Positions 54,199 to 63,508 of a DNA stretch of 64,000 nucleotides are shown piece by piece; positions within the stretch are counted from its first letter, which is position 1; each line of letters begins with the position of its first letter. Source of the DNA: Sipunculus nudus (Eukaryota; Annelida; Sipuncula; Golfingiida; Sipunculidae); the NCBI GenBank assembly GCA_026874595.1, contig JAPPUL010000068.1, positions 509,001-573,000 on the forward strand. Direction: 5' to 3'. The notes beneath the pieces were generated by a model. That model made no database searches, was not told the origin of the DNA, and was given only the letters and a program-made list of their open reading frames with translations. A program made the position numbers and the translations under genes.

Positions 54199-56508
54199 TT
54201 AAAATGTCCCCTCATCTATCTCAAGCGCTGTTACCGTTGCTATATTAACTATGTTTTCTACTGTCGAGCCCTTCTCAAGCACATTCACCGGCTTTTGCAT
54301 CCCCATCAATATCGGACCTATTAGTTCTGCATTCGCTAGCTTGCTTATTAGCTTATATCCTATATTTGCTGAGTGTAACTCCGGGAATATTAAAACATTC
54401 GCATGTCCCCTTATATGCGAAAATGGGAAAAACTCCTCTATCAAATCCGGACTTAATGCTACATCTGCGTGCATCTCACCATCTACTACTATATCCGGAT
54501 TGCTTTGCCTAACCAGCTTTACCGCTTTTGCTACCTTCGATGCCGAGCGGTGTCTTACACTTCCAAAATTTGAAAACGACAACATCGCTATCCGAGGTTC
54601 CATCCCAAACGCCTTTGACGCCTTCGCACAGTTAAACGCTATTTGGGCAAGCTCCTCTGCACTAGGATCTATATTTACTGTCGTATCCGCAAAGATTAAT
54701 GTTCTATCCTTAAACATTACTAGATAAAAACCAGATACTACCTGCAAATCATCACGTATCTTTACCACTTCAAGCGCAGGGCGCATTGTATCCGGATAGG
54801 GTCGCGTTACCCCTGATACCACACCATCTGCATCTCCCATGTCAAGCATCATCATCCCATAATATATGTTTTGCTTTAATAGCTCTTGTGCTGTCCCCAA
54901 AAATACCCCCTTACGCTGACGAAGCGTGTATAACCTCTTTGCATACGCATCTTTACGTTCTGATTTTAGAGGATCCACTATCTTTATTCCCTCAAGGGAT
55001 AGCCTCTGACTCCTTGCTTTCTCTATTATCTCTTCCTCGTCTCCTAGCAATATAGGAGTTGCTATCTTTTCATCTGATAGTACATGTGCTGCCTTTAGTA
55101 TCTTATCTGAGTTGCCTTCTGGAAACACTATTAAGTGTTTCTTTCCTCTTACCCGGTTTATTAGCTTCCTAACCAGGAATTCTCGCGTCCCGTGTATCTT
55201 TTCAAGCTTTAATCTATATTCTTCAAAATCTTCTATCGGCGCCCTGGCAACCCCGCTACTTACTGCTGCACGCGCTACTGCACTCGCTACATATGTTAAG
55301 GCTCGTGGGTCAAAGGGTTTTGGTATTATATATTCCCGCCCAAATTCAAGATAATGTATATTATATGCTTTTAATACCTCATCCGGTACCGGCTCCCGCG
55401 CAAGCTCTGCTAACGCTTTTACTGCTGCTATCTTCATCTCCTCGTTTATTGACTGCGCACTCGTATCTAGTGCCCCCCGGAATATAAACGGAAAGCCTAA
55501 TACATTATTTACCTGATTCGGATAATCACTTCGGCCCGTTGCCATAATTACATCATCTCGGGCCTCAAGTGCTTCCGGATAGGTTATCTCAGGATCCGGA
55601 TTTGCCATCGCAAATACTATCGGATTCTTCGACATCCTCTTTACCATAGCCTGTGTTACCACTCCCCCAACCGATAGCCCCACAAATACATCTGCTCCAT
55701 CCATCGCATCACCTAAACTCCTCTTATCCGTCTCAATCGCAAATTCTAACTTCTCCGACCACATCTCGCCTTCCCTCCCCACATATATAACCCCCTGCCT
55801 ATCGCACATGAATATATTCTCCTTCCTTACTCCCACAGATATATATAAACGTGCGCATGATATGCCCGCCGCCCCTGCCCCATTAACCACCACTACTACT
55901 TCATCTATTTTCTTCCCCGCAAGTTCTACCGCATTCAACAACGCTGCCGCTGATATTATCGCTGTCCCATGCTGATCATCGTGAAATACCGGTATGTCAA
56001 GCTCTTCCTTTAACTTCTTCTCTATATAAAAACAGTCCGGTGCGCTTATGTCTTCTAGATTTATACCTCCAAACGTCGGCGACATTAGCTTTACCGCCTC
56101 CACAAACTTATCCTTATCCTTTGTCTCAAGCTCTATGTCAAATACATCTATATCCGCAAACTTCTTAAATAGTACCCCCTTCCCTTCCATTACCGGTTTG
56201 CCCGCAAGTGCTCCTATGTCCCCAAGCCCAAGTACTGCTGTCCCATTCGTTATCACTCCTACCAAGTTTCCTTTTGACGTATATTTATACGCGTTTTGTT
56301 TGTCTTCTTTTATCTTTAAACACGGAAGCGCCACTCCCGGTGTGTAGGCAAGCGATAAGTCCCTTTGAGAACTGCAGGACTTCGTCGGAACCACCTCTAT
56401 CTTCCCCGGACGCCCTTCCTCGTGATATGATAACGCAAGCTCCTCGCGCATTTGTTTCTTTATTTCCGATTCTTCCTTTACCCATTTTTCTGCTTTGTCT
56501 TCTTCCAA
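54199..56508 (-). CDS. maeB: NADP-type malic enzyme with phosphotransacetylase-like domain
   Basis: Oxidises malate to pyruvate and CO2 with reduction of NAD(P). 769 residues in the MaeB layout: malic enzyme half ([60 protein letters not shown]-binding [16 protein letters not shown]) and a phosphotransacetylase-like regulatory half from ~430 ([31 protein letters not shown]). The second half usually binds effectors such as acetyl-CoA and is not catalytic. The start is TTG with a weak site; the first in-frame ATG is at residue 19. Confidence 0.95.
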   Translation of the reverse strand: MEEDKAEKWVKEESEIKKQMREELALSYHEEGRPGKIEVVPTKSCSSQRDLSLAYTPGVALPCLKIKEDKQNAYKYTSKGNLVGVITNGTAVLGLGDIGALAGKPVMEGKGVLFKKFADIDVFDIELETKDKDKFVEAVKLMSPTFGGINLEDISAPDCFYIEKKLKEELDIPVFHDDQHGTAIISAAALLNAVELAGKKIDEVVVVVNGAGAAGISCARLYISVGVRKENIFMCDRQGVIYVGREGEMWSEKLEFAIETDKRSLGDAMDGADVFVGLSVGGVVTQAMVKRMSKNPIVFAMANPDPEITYPEALEARDDVIMATGRSDYPNQVNNVLGFPFIFRGALDTSAQSINEEMKIAAVKALAELAREPVPDEVLKAYNIHYLEFGREYIIPKPFDPRALTYVASAVARAAVSSGVARAPIEDFEEYRLKLEKIHGTREFLVRKLINRVRGKKHLIVFPEGNSDKILKAAHVLSDEKIATPILLGDEEEIIEKARSQRLSLEGIKIVDPLKSERKDAYAKRLYTLRQRKGVFLGTAQELLKQNIYYGMMMLDMGDADGVVSGVTRPYPDTMRPALEVVKIRDDLQVVSGFYLVMFKDRTLIFADTTVNIDPSAEELAQIAFNCAKASKAFGMEPRIAMLSFSNFGSVRHRSASKVAKAVKLVRQSNPDIVVDGEMHADVALSPDLIEEFFPFSHIRGHANVLIFPELHSANIGYKLISKLANAELIGPILMGMQKPVNVLEKGSTVENIVNIATVTALEIDEGTF

Positions 56509-56722
56509 TTCTTTTTTACCTATAATCCATTTTGATTTTATATTCCTAATTCTGTTTATACTCTTTTTTCTGTAGCTCCTATAAACACTCTTGTATTTTT
56601 ATTTAAATATAACCTAATTATTATTTTCAAAGCCCCTATTTATATTATTTATTAATTATTATTTATTGACGTTAGCACCCTTTTTCTATATATTCCTACA
56701 AAGTTTACCAAAAAGCTTACGT

Positions 56723-56798
56723 TCCCCTGTAGCTCAATCGGTAGAGCGGCTGGCTGTTAACCAGTAGGTTGTAAGTTCGAGTCTTACCGGGGGAGCCA
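56723..56798 (+). tRNA. tRNA-Asn(GTT)
   Basis: Full cloverleaf of 76 bases with encoded CCA. Acceptor TCCCCTG pairs with CGGGGGA (one G-T pair), discriminator G. D-arm begins TAGCTC. Anticodon stem GCTGG/CCAGT with loop CTGTTAA gives anticodon GTT (56756-56758). T-arm GTAAG-TTCGAGT-CTTAC is perfect. Confidence 0.97.
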
Positions 56799-56820
56799 TT
56801 TTAACAATATGTAATAGTAC

Positions 56821-56863
56821 TTAAGGATTCCGTTTCCTTAAAAGAGGTTCTCTCTTTTTCCCT
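56821..56863 (+). terminator. Candidate terminator after tRNA-Asn
   Basis: Two hairpins in a row: TTAAGGA/TCCTTAA (56821-56841) and AAAAGAG/CTCTTTT at its end followed by a T-rich run. Position 23 bases after the tRNA fits a terminator. Confidence 0.6.
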
Positions 56864-56938
56864 TTTACTTGTTTTTTTGATAGGAATTAATATTCTCTTT
56901 TGTGGGAGCGCTTGCTTGCATTGCTTATCGCTTATTGC

Positions 56939-57826
56939 TTAATATTTATACTTATACTTTCTTGTTTCTATTCTTTTCGTCAAAATAGAGTCTTCTTTGC
57001 TTGCAATCTTCATAATTATGACTTTATGCATTGTTTCTGATTCTATCAACATTGTTTTTGCGTCAACCACTCTTTCTCCCACACCATAAATTGCTGGTTT
57101 ACCTTTTATTAAAGGTTTTATCTTTGGTATCTTTAATAATTTTGCGGAATCACTTAATAGGTCTTTTACTCCTTCCTTTGTTATATCGTAGGCATATCTT
57201 ATCGTTACTAGTACTTTATTGCCTGATTGCTTAATCTTTGGGAATGTTATTATTGTATAATAGTTTAAATTATGTCGGGATACCGGAAATTTGCTTTTAA
57301 CTTCCCACCGGTCTTTCTCTTTAACAGTTTTATCTACAAACTGACCTATCCTTCCATTCCACTCAGCAGCAGTCTTATTTATTATCGCTTCCGGTGTTAG
57401 CAGTTTTAACAACTTTGCTCTAATGTCGGGAGGAAAGTTTTTATTAATATCTTCTACAAGCGTTTCATAACCTTTTATATCAGTTAGATACCCTCTTGAA
57501 TCAATATCATATGTAAACTCTGTATTACTAAGTATCCCAAATAGAGGATTGTTAATTTTCTTACCTCCCATCGTCATGTTCATAGATAAAATTTTAGCAA
57601 TACCTAAGTAGCCTTTAGCATGTTTCTTTATGACAATTTGTGTTTTTACAGTAATTGTATCTACTCTCTTCTTTTTCCCTCCAAAATCAGTAATAATAGT
57701 TTCGTGTTGCTCTTCTATATATTTAATCCCGTTAGGAACTTCAAAACGAAATGTAGCACTTTTAGCATGGGTAGTCTCAACCCCAACAAAATAACTTAAT
57801 AGCATATATAAAATAATTAGCTTCAT
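56939..57826 (-). CDS. Secreted protein of unknown function (DUF6263-like)
   Basis: 295 residues with a signal peptide (MKLIILYMLLSYFVGVETTHA, cut before KSATF). The rest is beta-rich with lysines and a pattern of paired strands (TVKTQIVIKKHAKGYLGIAKI, FTYDIDSRGYLTDIKGYETLVED) that resembles exported DUF6263-type proteins, though I am not sure of the family. GGGGTG precedes the ATG. Divergent from modA by 80 bases. Likely envelope protein. Confidence 0.6.
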   Translation of the reverse strand: MKLIILYMLLSYFVGVETTHAKSATFRFEVPNGIKYIEEQHETIITDFGGKKKRVDTITVKTQIVIKKHAKGYLGIAKILSMNMTMGGKKINNPLFGILSNTEFTYDIDSRGYLTDIKGYETLVEDINKNFPPDIRAKLLKLLTPEAIINKTAAEWNGRIGQFVDKTVKEKDRWEVKSKFPVSRHNLNYYTIITFPKIKQSGNKVLVTIRYAYDITKEGVKDLLSDSAKLLKIPKIKPLIKGKPAIYGVGERVVDAKTMLIESETMHKVIIMKIASKEDSILTKRIETRKYKYKY

Positions 57827-57907
57827 AAATACACCCCTACTTTATAATATAATCTAATTATACTTAAGAACTTTTATACGTTCAAGCACTTTTAATCTTT
57901 ATGTCTC

Positions 57908-58843
57908 ATGTTCCTCGTTAAGAAAAGCTTTGCTTTTATCTATAACTTTTGCTCTCTTAAAGTTAGTTTTGTAACAGTTTTACATTATCTTTTTATCTGT
58001 ATGTTCTTATCCAAGATAAAAAACTCTCTTTATTTAAAAACTAGCTGTCCTCTTACTTCAATTAGCACACTCCTTGCAATTAGCACACTCCTTATAGCCT
58101 TCCATGCTACTAACTCATTCTCATTTAAAAACTCTACTTCTAATAAAAACACCATTCATCTGGCCGTCTCAAGCAATTTTGTAAAACCTATGAAAGATAT
58201 TGTAAAGCATTTTCACAAACTGCATAAACTCAAAGTATCGCTTAGTTTTGCATCCACCGGAAAACATTATGCACAAATTATTCATGGAGCTCCTTTTCAC
58301 CTCTTCTTTGCTGCCGATTCCAAACACCCTAAGTTGCTTGAACAAAAAGGCTTTGCTATCAATAAATCCAGATTCACTTATGCCATCGGCAAAATCGTTT
58401 TATGGTCTGCTTCTAACTCCATCAAGTTTAATAACCAATCTATTCTCTCTCAAAAACACAAATTCAAATATCTTGCCATCGCAAATCCAAGACTTGCTCC
58501 TTATGGCAAAGCTGCATATCAAGTCTTACTCAATTTAAACTTATGGCACTCCCTTAAAAATAAATGCGTCTTCGGCGAGAATATTTCTCAAACCTTCCTC
58601 TTTACCAAAACTAATAATGCTCAACTTGGATTTGTTGCCCTCTCGCAAATAAAACATTATATACAAAAACATAAAAACTTAAAAACTTCATACTGGATCG
58701 TTCCCCAAAACCTTTATCACCCCATTAAACAACAGGCCATCTTAATCAAAGAAGACTCTGATGCTTACTTATTTATTAACTTCTTTAACAAAAACAACAA
58801 AGTTAAGGCCATCTTAAAGCACTTTGGATATGAGTTGCCATGA
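57908..58843 (+). CDS. modA: Molybdate ABC transporter, substrate-binding protein
   Basis: Periplasmic receptor for molybdate (or tungstate). The mature domain begins near residue 80 with IHLAVSSNFVKPMKDIV and FASTGKHYAQIIHGAPFHLFFAADSKHP, the ModA pattern; KYLAIANPRLAPYGKAAYQVL follows. The N-terminus is odd: ~50 extra residues come before a hydrophobic segment, and no ribosome site marks the first ATG. An ATG at 58001 may be the true start, giving a normal signal peptide. Overlaps modB by four bases. Confidence 0.9.
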   Translation: MFLVKKSFAFIYNFCSLKVSFVTVLHYLFICMFLSKIKNSLYLKTSCPLTSISTLLAISTLLIAFHATNSFSFKNSTSNKNTIHLAVSSNFVKPMKDIVKHFHKLHKLKVSLSFASTGKHYAQIIHGAPFHLFFAADSKHPKLLEQKGFAINKSRFTYAIGKIVLWSASNSIKFNNQSILSQKHKFKYLAIANPRLAPYGKAAYQVLLNLNLWHSLKNKCVFGENISQTFLFTKTNNAQLGFVALSQIKHYIQKHKNLKTSYWIVPQNLYHPIKQQAILIKEDSDAYLFINFFNKNNKVKAILKHFGYELP

Positions 58844-59526
58844 TTTTTGACCCGCAAACTATTACTGCTTTCTTACTAACTATAAAACTTGCCTCCTTAT
58901 CTACCCTAATCTTATTATTAATCTCAAGCCCCCTTGCATGGTGGCTTGCCAAAACTAATTTCAAATTCAAATTTATTTTAGAGGCTATAGTTGCACTGCC
59001 TCTCGTTTTGCCGCCAACCGTTCTTGGCTTTTATCTCCTTGTCGCTTTAGCTCCTCAAGGACCAATCGGCTCCATTATAAATACTTTAGGCTTAAAACCT
59101 TTTGTTTTTAACTTCTCAGGACTTGTATTTGGCTCTTTAATCTATTCTTTACCCTTTGTCGTTCAGCCCCTACAAGATGCTTTTAGTTCTATCAGTAACC
59201 GTAATTTTGAAGTCGCTGCCACTTTAGGGGCATCCCCTTTGAACAGATTCTTTACTATCGCTTTACCTTTGGCTTGGAGAGGCTTTGTTACGGCTTGTGT
59301 CCTTGGCTTTGCTCATACCTTGGGGGAGTTTGGCGTTGTCCTTATGATTGGCGGCAATATTCCAGGTTCTACTAAAGTTATATCTATTGCCATTTATGAC
59401 CATGTCGAATCACTTGACTACGACCAAGCTTATCTTATATCTGCTGCCTTATTATTATTTTCACTGCTTATGTTAATTGTTGTCTATTCTATTAATCGAC
59501 GCTTTACTATAAGTATAAGACAATGA
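58840..59526 (+). CDS. modB: Molybdate ABC transporter, permease
   Basis: Inner-membrane part of the molybdate importer, 228 residues with five to six helices. ABC permease loop VAATLGASPLNRFFTIALPLAWRGF (EAA motif) at ~125-150 and AHTLGEFGVVLMIGGNIPG are ModB hallmarks. Linked by ATGA overlaps to modA and modC. Confidence 0.95.
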   Translation: MIFDPQTITAFLLTIKLASLSTLILLLISSPLAWWLAKTNFKFKFILEAIVALPLVLPPTVLGFYLLVALAPQGPIGSIINTLGLKPFVFNFSGLVFGSLIYSLPFVVQPLQDAFSSISNRNFEVAATLGASPLNRFFTIALPLAWRGFVTACVLGFAHTLGEFGVVLMIGGNIPGSTKVISIAIYDHVESLDYDQAYLISAALLLFSLLMLIVVYSINRRFTISIRQ

Positions 59527-60200
59527 ACAACATAAAAATAGACTTCAAACTTATACGAGGGGACTTCTCTCTTGAAATTAACATCACTCTGCCCTCTCAA
59601 GGAATAACTGCTTTATTTGGACCTTCTGGTTCTGGTAAAACAACTTTGCTTCGCTCTATTGCCGGCTTAGAACATAATTGTTTTGGGACCATAACTTTTA
59701 ATAATTACGTTTGGCAAAATAAAGATAATAATATCTTTGTCCCCACCCATAAAAGAGCTGTTGGTTATGTCTTTCAGGAACCAAGCCTATTCCCTCACCT
59801 GTCTGTAAAACGTAATATTTTATATGCTTACAAGCGAAGGCAAATGCATAAGAAAAATTATATGTCATTAAACAATATTATTGCCTTACTTGATTTACAA
59901 AAGTTGCTAAAAAGAAAACCTAATATGCTTTCTGGGGGCGAACAAAAACGTATTGCCATAGCTCGAGCTTTAGCCACAAATCCCAATATCTTACTTATGG
60001 ATGAACCGCTAAGCGCTCTTGATTATAACCGTAAAGCTCAAATCCTATCATACATCCAAACACTACACGAAAAACTTCAAATCCCTATTCTATATGTTAC
60101 TCACTCTAAAGAGGAAGTAAAGAAACTGGCCCATTTCATTATAAGACTTGAGGATGGACATGTTAAACATTTTGGCAAGTTTAAACTATCTCATATTTAG
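59523..60200 (+). CDS. modC: Molybdate ABC transporter, ATPase
   Basis: ATPase of the molybdate importer. Walker A GPSGSGKTT, signature LSGGEQKRIAIARAL, Walker B ILLMDEPLSALD and the H-loop VTHSKEE are all present. At 225 residues it lacks the C-terminal molybdate-binding TOBE/Mop domain of the classical ~350-residue ModC, so it would not be inhibited by molybdate through that domain. Coupled to modB by ATGA. Confidence 0.94.
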   Translation: MNNIKIDFKLIRGDFSLEINITLPSQGITALFGPSGSGKTTLLRSIAGLEHNCFGTITFNNYVWQNKDNNIFVPTHKRAVGYVFQEPSLFPHLSVKRNILYAYKRRQMHKKNYMSLNNIIALLDLQKLLKRKPNMLSGGEQKRIAIARALATNPNILLMDEPLSALDYNRKAQILSYIQTLHEKLQIPILYVTHSKEEVKKLAHFIIRLEDGHVKHFGKFKLSHI

Positions 60201-60379
60201 ATTTTTACTGTCTGCAAGCTTTGACAAAAGTAATTTGTCTTTGCCCTGCTCACAATAAATAGCATATTTATTTTATTCTCTTTGACTTACCTACTCTTTT
60301 TAAATACTTTTTCTTTAAAGTTATATGTTAAAGTACTATATTTAAAATAATTTAAAATTATATATGTAAGGAAACGCTA

Positions 60380-60631
60380 ATGGACACTCCTAAAATATTT
60401 GCAAGAAAACCAAAAGTAATGTCACTAACTGCCGGAACATCTTATGAATGGTGTACTTGTGGCAAAGCCTCAGCTGATGCTCAACCTTTTTGTGATGACT
60501 CTCATGCCGGCACCAAGTTTATACCTAAACAGTTTGCTCCTGAAAAGGATCGTAAAGCAGCTATTTGTATGTGTAAGAATACCCAAAACCCCCCATACTG
60601 TGACGGTACTCATCGAAAGCTTAAAGATTAG
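60380..60631 (+). CDS. Double-CDGSH iron-sulfur protein
   Basis: 83 residues with two CDGSH-type [2Fe-2S] sites: CTCGKASADAQPFCDDSH (residues 25-42) and CMCKNTQNPPYCDGTH (63-78), each with the 3Cys-1His ligand set. Small bacterial members of this type are electron carriers or sensors of unknown partners. AAGGA is eight bases before the ATG. Confidence 0.93.
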   Translation: MDTPKIFARKPKVMSLTAGTSYEWCTCGKASADAQPFCDDSHAGTKFIPKQFAPEKDRKAAICMCKNTQNPPYCDGTHRKLKD

Positions 60632-60758
60632 TAAAATAATACAAAAGCCAAAAAAAGCCATAAAATACAATATATCTTATCATTAGTATAGTTTATATTA
60701 GTAAATTTTATACATTCGAAAAACTTCCCTACACATTAATTAGGATGAAGAAATAAGA

Positions 60759-61433
60759 ATGCAAAAATATATATTAAAAATAACGCATCTTCAAGAGGCT
60801 AAAGATAATACTAAAGAGTTTGCAAAACTTTTAAAAGAGCATAAAGCATACAAAGAAGCTTTTGCCGGACCACCCAAAACAACTCGTTGGTTGCATGCCA
60901 TATGTCAGTTTCATAAACCTAATAGGGCAGGGCATGGACTTGAGGAAGCAATTGAGAGGTTACAAAAAAGCTTTAATAGGCGTCAAAATACTCCTAAAAA
61001 TAATAAAGAAATAAAAGCTTTGACAAACGCCCTAAATAGACATATAAATAATTGTACAACGCATAAATATGAGTATATAGACTCAGGACATGCTATTGCC
61101 AAAAACTCTAAATTAGCAAGGTTAACAGAAAGTCTTGAGCTTGCAGGCTGGATATATTGGTTATTGTATCAAACTCTTGATAGTAAATTAATCGGACTTA
61201 TAATTAGAAACCCTGAAGACATTATAGAATGGAAATCTGAACTTAGGTACCCTATTATGCAATATTACATTAAAGAACAATATAATCTTGTCTTTAAAAA
61301 CGTAGAAGTTGGGGTTATTGATTATACAACTGGGACTATGGAGTTTATGTCATATACAAATGAAGAAATACAAAACGCATACGATATGCTAAAAGTAATA
61401 TCTGAAGAGATAACATCTGTGCTTAAGAGTTAA
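60759..61433 (+). CDS. Conserved-looking cytoplasmic protein of unknown function
   Basis: 224 residues, unrecognised. No signal peptide or membrane helix. Notable strings are AGPPKTTRWLHAICQFHKPNRAGHGLEEAIERL and ELAGWIYWLLYQTLDSK; rich in Lys, Asn and aromatic residues. AGGATGAAG ahead of the ATG may be the ribosome site. It is alone on its strand between CDGSH and the DUF2141 gene. Confidence 0.65.
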   Translation: MQKYILKITHLQEAKDNTKEFAKLLKEHKAYKEAFAGPPKTTRWLHAICQFHKPNRAGHGLEEAIERLQKSFNRRQNTPKNNKEIKALTNALNRHINNCTTHKYEYIDSGHAIAKNSKLARLTESLELAGWIYWLLYQTLDSKLIGLIIRNPEDIIEWKSELRYPIMQYYIKEQYNLVFKNVEVGVIDYTTGTMEFMSYTNEEIQNAYDMLKVISEEITSVLKS

Positions 61434-61960
61434 CGACGAGATTTAAGGATATTAGCAAATAATATTGCAAACCAATATCTAAATTAATCGGCAACTTCTT
61501 CAAGTGGCAAACGCTTATTCGTATTAGCTTCTAAAACTTAGCGCCTGAAACCTTTAATCTCTACACCCGCATTCTAATCAGCCATCTCCACAGCCTAATC
61601 CGCTAGCTTTTTTGCATTCTTATTTTGTGTAAGTTAATTGATAGACCATGTCGTCTTAAGAATCCCTGTCTTTTAAGCATCTTAATTGATGGAATGTCCT
61701 CCACCCCCCAAATGCAGTGTCTTGTTTAATATTTAATTTAAAACCTTCTTTTAAAACCTTCTTTCCTTCTTTTAAAACCTTCTTTCCTTCTTTTAAAACC
61801 TTCTTTCCTTCTTTTAAAACCTTCTTTCCTTCTTTTAAAACCTTCTTTCCTTCATACCTTCATATCATAGCCACTCAATAAAACCGTAGTAAGCCATCTC
61901 TCCTCAAACCCTCGCTCAATCCCTCCGCATACCCCTACACTACACGCTACTATAAGTTAA
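61434..61960. other. Spacer with no gene; holds a 21-bp tandem array
   Basis: No open frame with gene character is seen on either strand. The left part has mixed sequence that might be decayed coding DNA, but I could not link it to any family. The right part is the array at 61738. Confidence 0.5.
61738..61855. repeat. 21-bp tandem repeat, about five and a half copies
   Basis: Units of TTAAAACCTTCTTTCCTTCT type (21 bp with the following T), pyrimidine-rich on the plus strand, much like the 15-bp array at 1984. Lies downstream of the DUF2141 gene (minus strand). Confidence 0.92.
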
Positions 61961-62461
61961 TCAGTATCTAAGCTTTATCTTTATAGATTGATAAGTACCT
62001 ATATCAAAAGCTGCGTTTTTGTAACTCGGTGGTCCAAATGTCCCAAGCGCTCCTCGACTAAATCCATAGCCTTCATCAGGAATACCAAAAATCCCTGTGT
62101 CAAGCTTTTCATTCTCATTTGCATCGTGATACGCCGCAACCGCATACTTACCCAATTTAAGACCTTTGAACTGCACTTCTACACTAGAAACTTTAGCGGG
62201 TCTTAATGCACCTTTGTAAATTTTAGTCTCATCAGCCCACCCCTCATCTTGATTATAAAGACCTATTCGGATATTACCCAAGGCACTCTCTATCCCTTCT
62301 ACACTCACCGTCAAATCATATGTCTTATCAGATACAGCCACCAAGTCTTGACCCTTTAAATTTGCATTTGTATTCGCATTTGAATCTTTTATATTTAAAT
62401 GCATTAAAAGCATTACAAATACTAACATGTACATTGTTTTCATATTTGTTTTCATCTCCAT
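61961..62461 (-). CDS. Secreted DUF2141 family protein
   Basis: 166 residues with a signal peptide (hydrophobic MYMLVFVMLLMHLNI). The DUF2141 domain is clear: DLTVSVEGIESALGNIRIGLYNQDEGW, then AVAAYHDANENEKLDTGIFGIPDEGYGFSRGA, the conserved acidic centre and GFS motif. Periplasmic beta-sandwich of unknown role. Three in-frame ATGs crowd the start (62461, 62455, 62443) and none has a clean ribosome site. Confidence 0.88.
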   Translation of the reverse strand: MEMKTNMKTMYMLVFVMLLMHLNIKDSNANTNANLKGQDLVAVSDKTYDLTVSVEGIESALGNIRIGLYNQDEGWADETKIYKGALRPAKVSSVEVQFKGLKLGKYAVAAYHDANENEKLDTGIFGIPDEGYGFSRGALGTFGPPSYKNAAFDIGTYQSIKIKLRY

Positions 62462-62615
62462 TAATTGATCTTTAATTATTGATATTAAATTAATAAAATC
62501 AATAGCTTTATAAATATAACTCGATAAACACTTTTACAAGAATTGTTATTTTTTTATATTCGTTTGCTTTATAGAGACTTAGGCAGTATGCCTTCTGGAG
62601 AGCTTTTATAATAAA

Positions 62616-62656
62616 AAAACAAGAAATTAGGTTTTATAAACCTAATCCCTTGTTTT
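62616..62656. terminator. Symmetric hairpin, likely bidirectional terminator
   Basis: AAAACAAG…ATTAGGTTT pairs with AAACCTAAT…CTTGTTTT, with a small internal bulge. A-rich left and T-rich right ends suit termination in both directions. Its nearest gene is the start side of DUF2141, 155 bases away, so its partner transcript is unclear. Confidence 0.65.
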
Positions 62657-62754
62657 ACTTGATAATTAAAGGAGTTTCGTACATTAGCTTCTAACACTTA
62701 TTTTAACATTGTAACATCTACTTTTTTGTTTTTTTTTACTCTTTCTTTATTTAT

Positions 62755-62830
62755 ATGTATCATATACAATATGTATCATATACAATATGTATCATATACA
62801 ATGTGTATCATATACAATGTGTATCATAAA
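62755..62830. repeat. 16-bp tandem repeat ATGTATCATATACAAT
   Basis: Nearly five copies; the last two have GTG for ATG at the unit start. Each unit contains the near-palindrome GTATCATATAC. Confidence 0.9.
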
Positions 62831-62843
62831 TATGCTTGAGATA

Positions 62844-62886
62844 CAATCCTCTCCTATTTAATAGATAAAAAGAAGAGGATTGTTTT
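62844..62886 (+). terminator. Strong intrinsic terminator-like hairpin
   Basis: CAATCCTCT pairs with AGAGGATTG around an AT-rich loop, followed by TTTTT. This has full intrinsic-terminator form on the plus strand, yet no gene ends before it. Confidence 0.65.
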
Positions 62887-62943
62887 TACGATAAGGAGGA
62901 AGACTTTGTTAATCCTTTAACTGCCTCTTTCGTAGTTTGGTTG

Positions 62944-62979
62944 AGTGTTTCCTTTTTGTTAGGCTATATTGGAAACACT
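62944..62979. other. Inverted repeat AGTGTTTCC/GGAAACACT
   Basis: Nine-base perfect arms with an 18-base loop containing TTTTT. Might be a third hairpin of the same untranslated transcript or an operator. Confidence 0.5.
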
Positions 62980-63160
62980 AAATCTTTGGTTTAACCCCCA
63001 CTTTATTTAGATTTTTATACGCTTTTAACTCCATCTGAGACTATCTTTCTACAACCCTTATCCTTATACCTTAAAAAAAATACCAACTTTATCTAACTTT
63101 TTTCCCATATGCGGTTAAAACCTTTTGTTTAATCTTGATTTTACTATTATGTATTTTAGT

Positions 63161-63445
63161 ATGGCTACTATGTTAATTTTAGAAGGTATAGTTCAGGGCG
63201 TTGGCTGCAGACATTATTGTTCTTTATACGCTAAGGCTTTCAACATAAAAGGAGCAGCATCAAACCTTAAAGACGGGTGTGTTAAACTTGTTTTGTTATC
63301 CGATGAGCAAAGCATTATATCTGAGATTATCTTTGCTCTTAAAAATAATACTAAACGACTTCCTTTCCACGGCCATATAGAATGTATTAAAACTTACAAG
63401 AATATTAATGACAAATATGCTCATTTTGGCGATTACACTTTTTAG
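63161..63445 (+). CDS. acyP: Acylphosphatase
   Basis: Small enzyme of 94 residues that hydrolyses acyl phosphates such as acetyl phosphate. The loop EGIVQGVGCRHYC holds the catalytic Arg17, and Asn35 (ASNLKDG) is the second catalytic residue, 18 positions later as in the family. Cys16 replaces the usual Phe. The frame extends upstream to a TTG at 63125, but ATG 63161 gives normal length; no ribosome site helps the choice. Confidence 0.87.
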   Translation: MATMLILEGIVQGVGCRHYCSLYAKAFNIKGAASNLKDGCVKLVLLSDEQSIISEIIFALKNNTKRLPFHGHIECIKTYKNINDKYAHFGDYTF

Positions 63446-63508
63446 CTTAGTTATGCCTTTTTTTAGTATATTTATAGCTAATTCTTTATTTGTCTTGGAG
63501 GCCTTTTA

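Larger units (their letters stand above)
62462..63160. other. Gene-free stretch with repeats and three hairpins
   Basis: Contains the hairpin at 62616-62656, a 16-bp array at 62755-62830, a strong terminator-like hairpin at 62844-62886 and an inverted repeat at 62944-62979. No open frame fits; a small RNA is possible. Confidence 0.5.
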
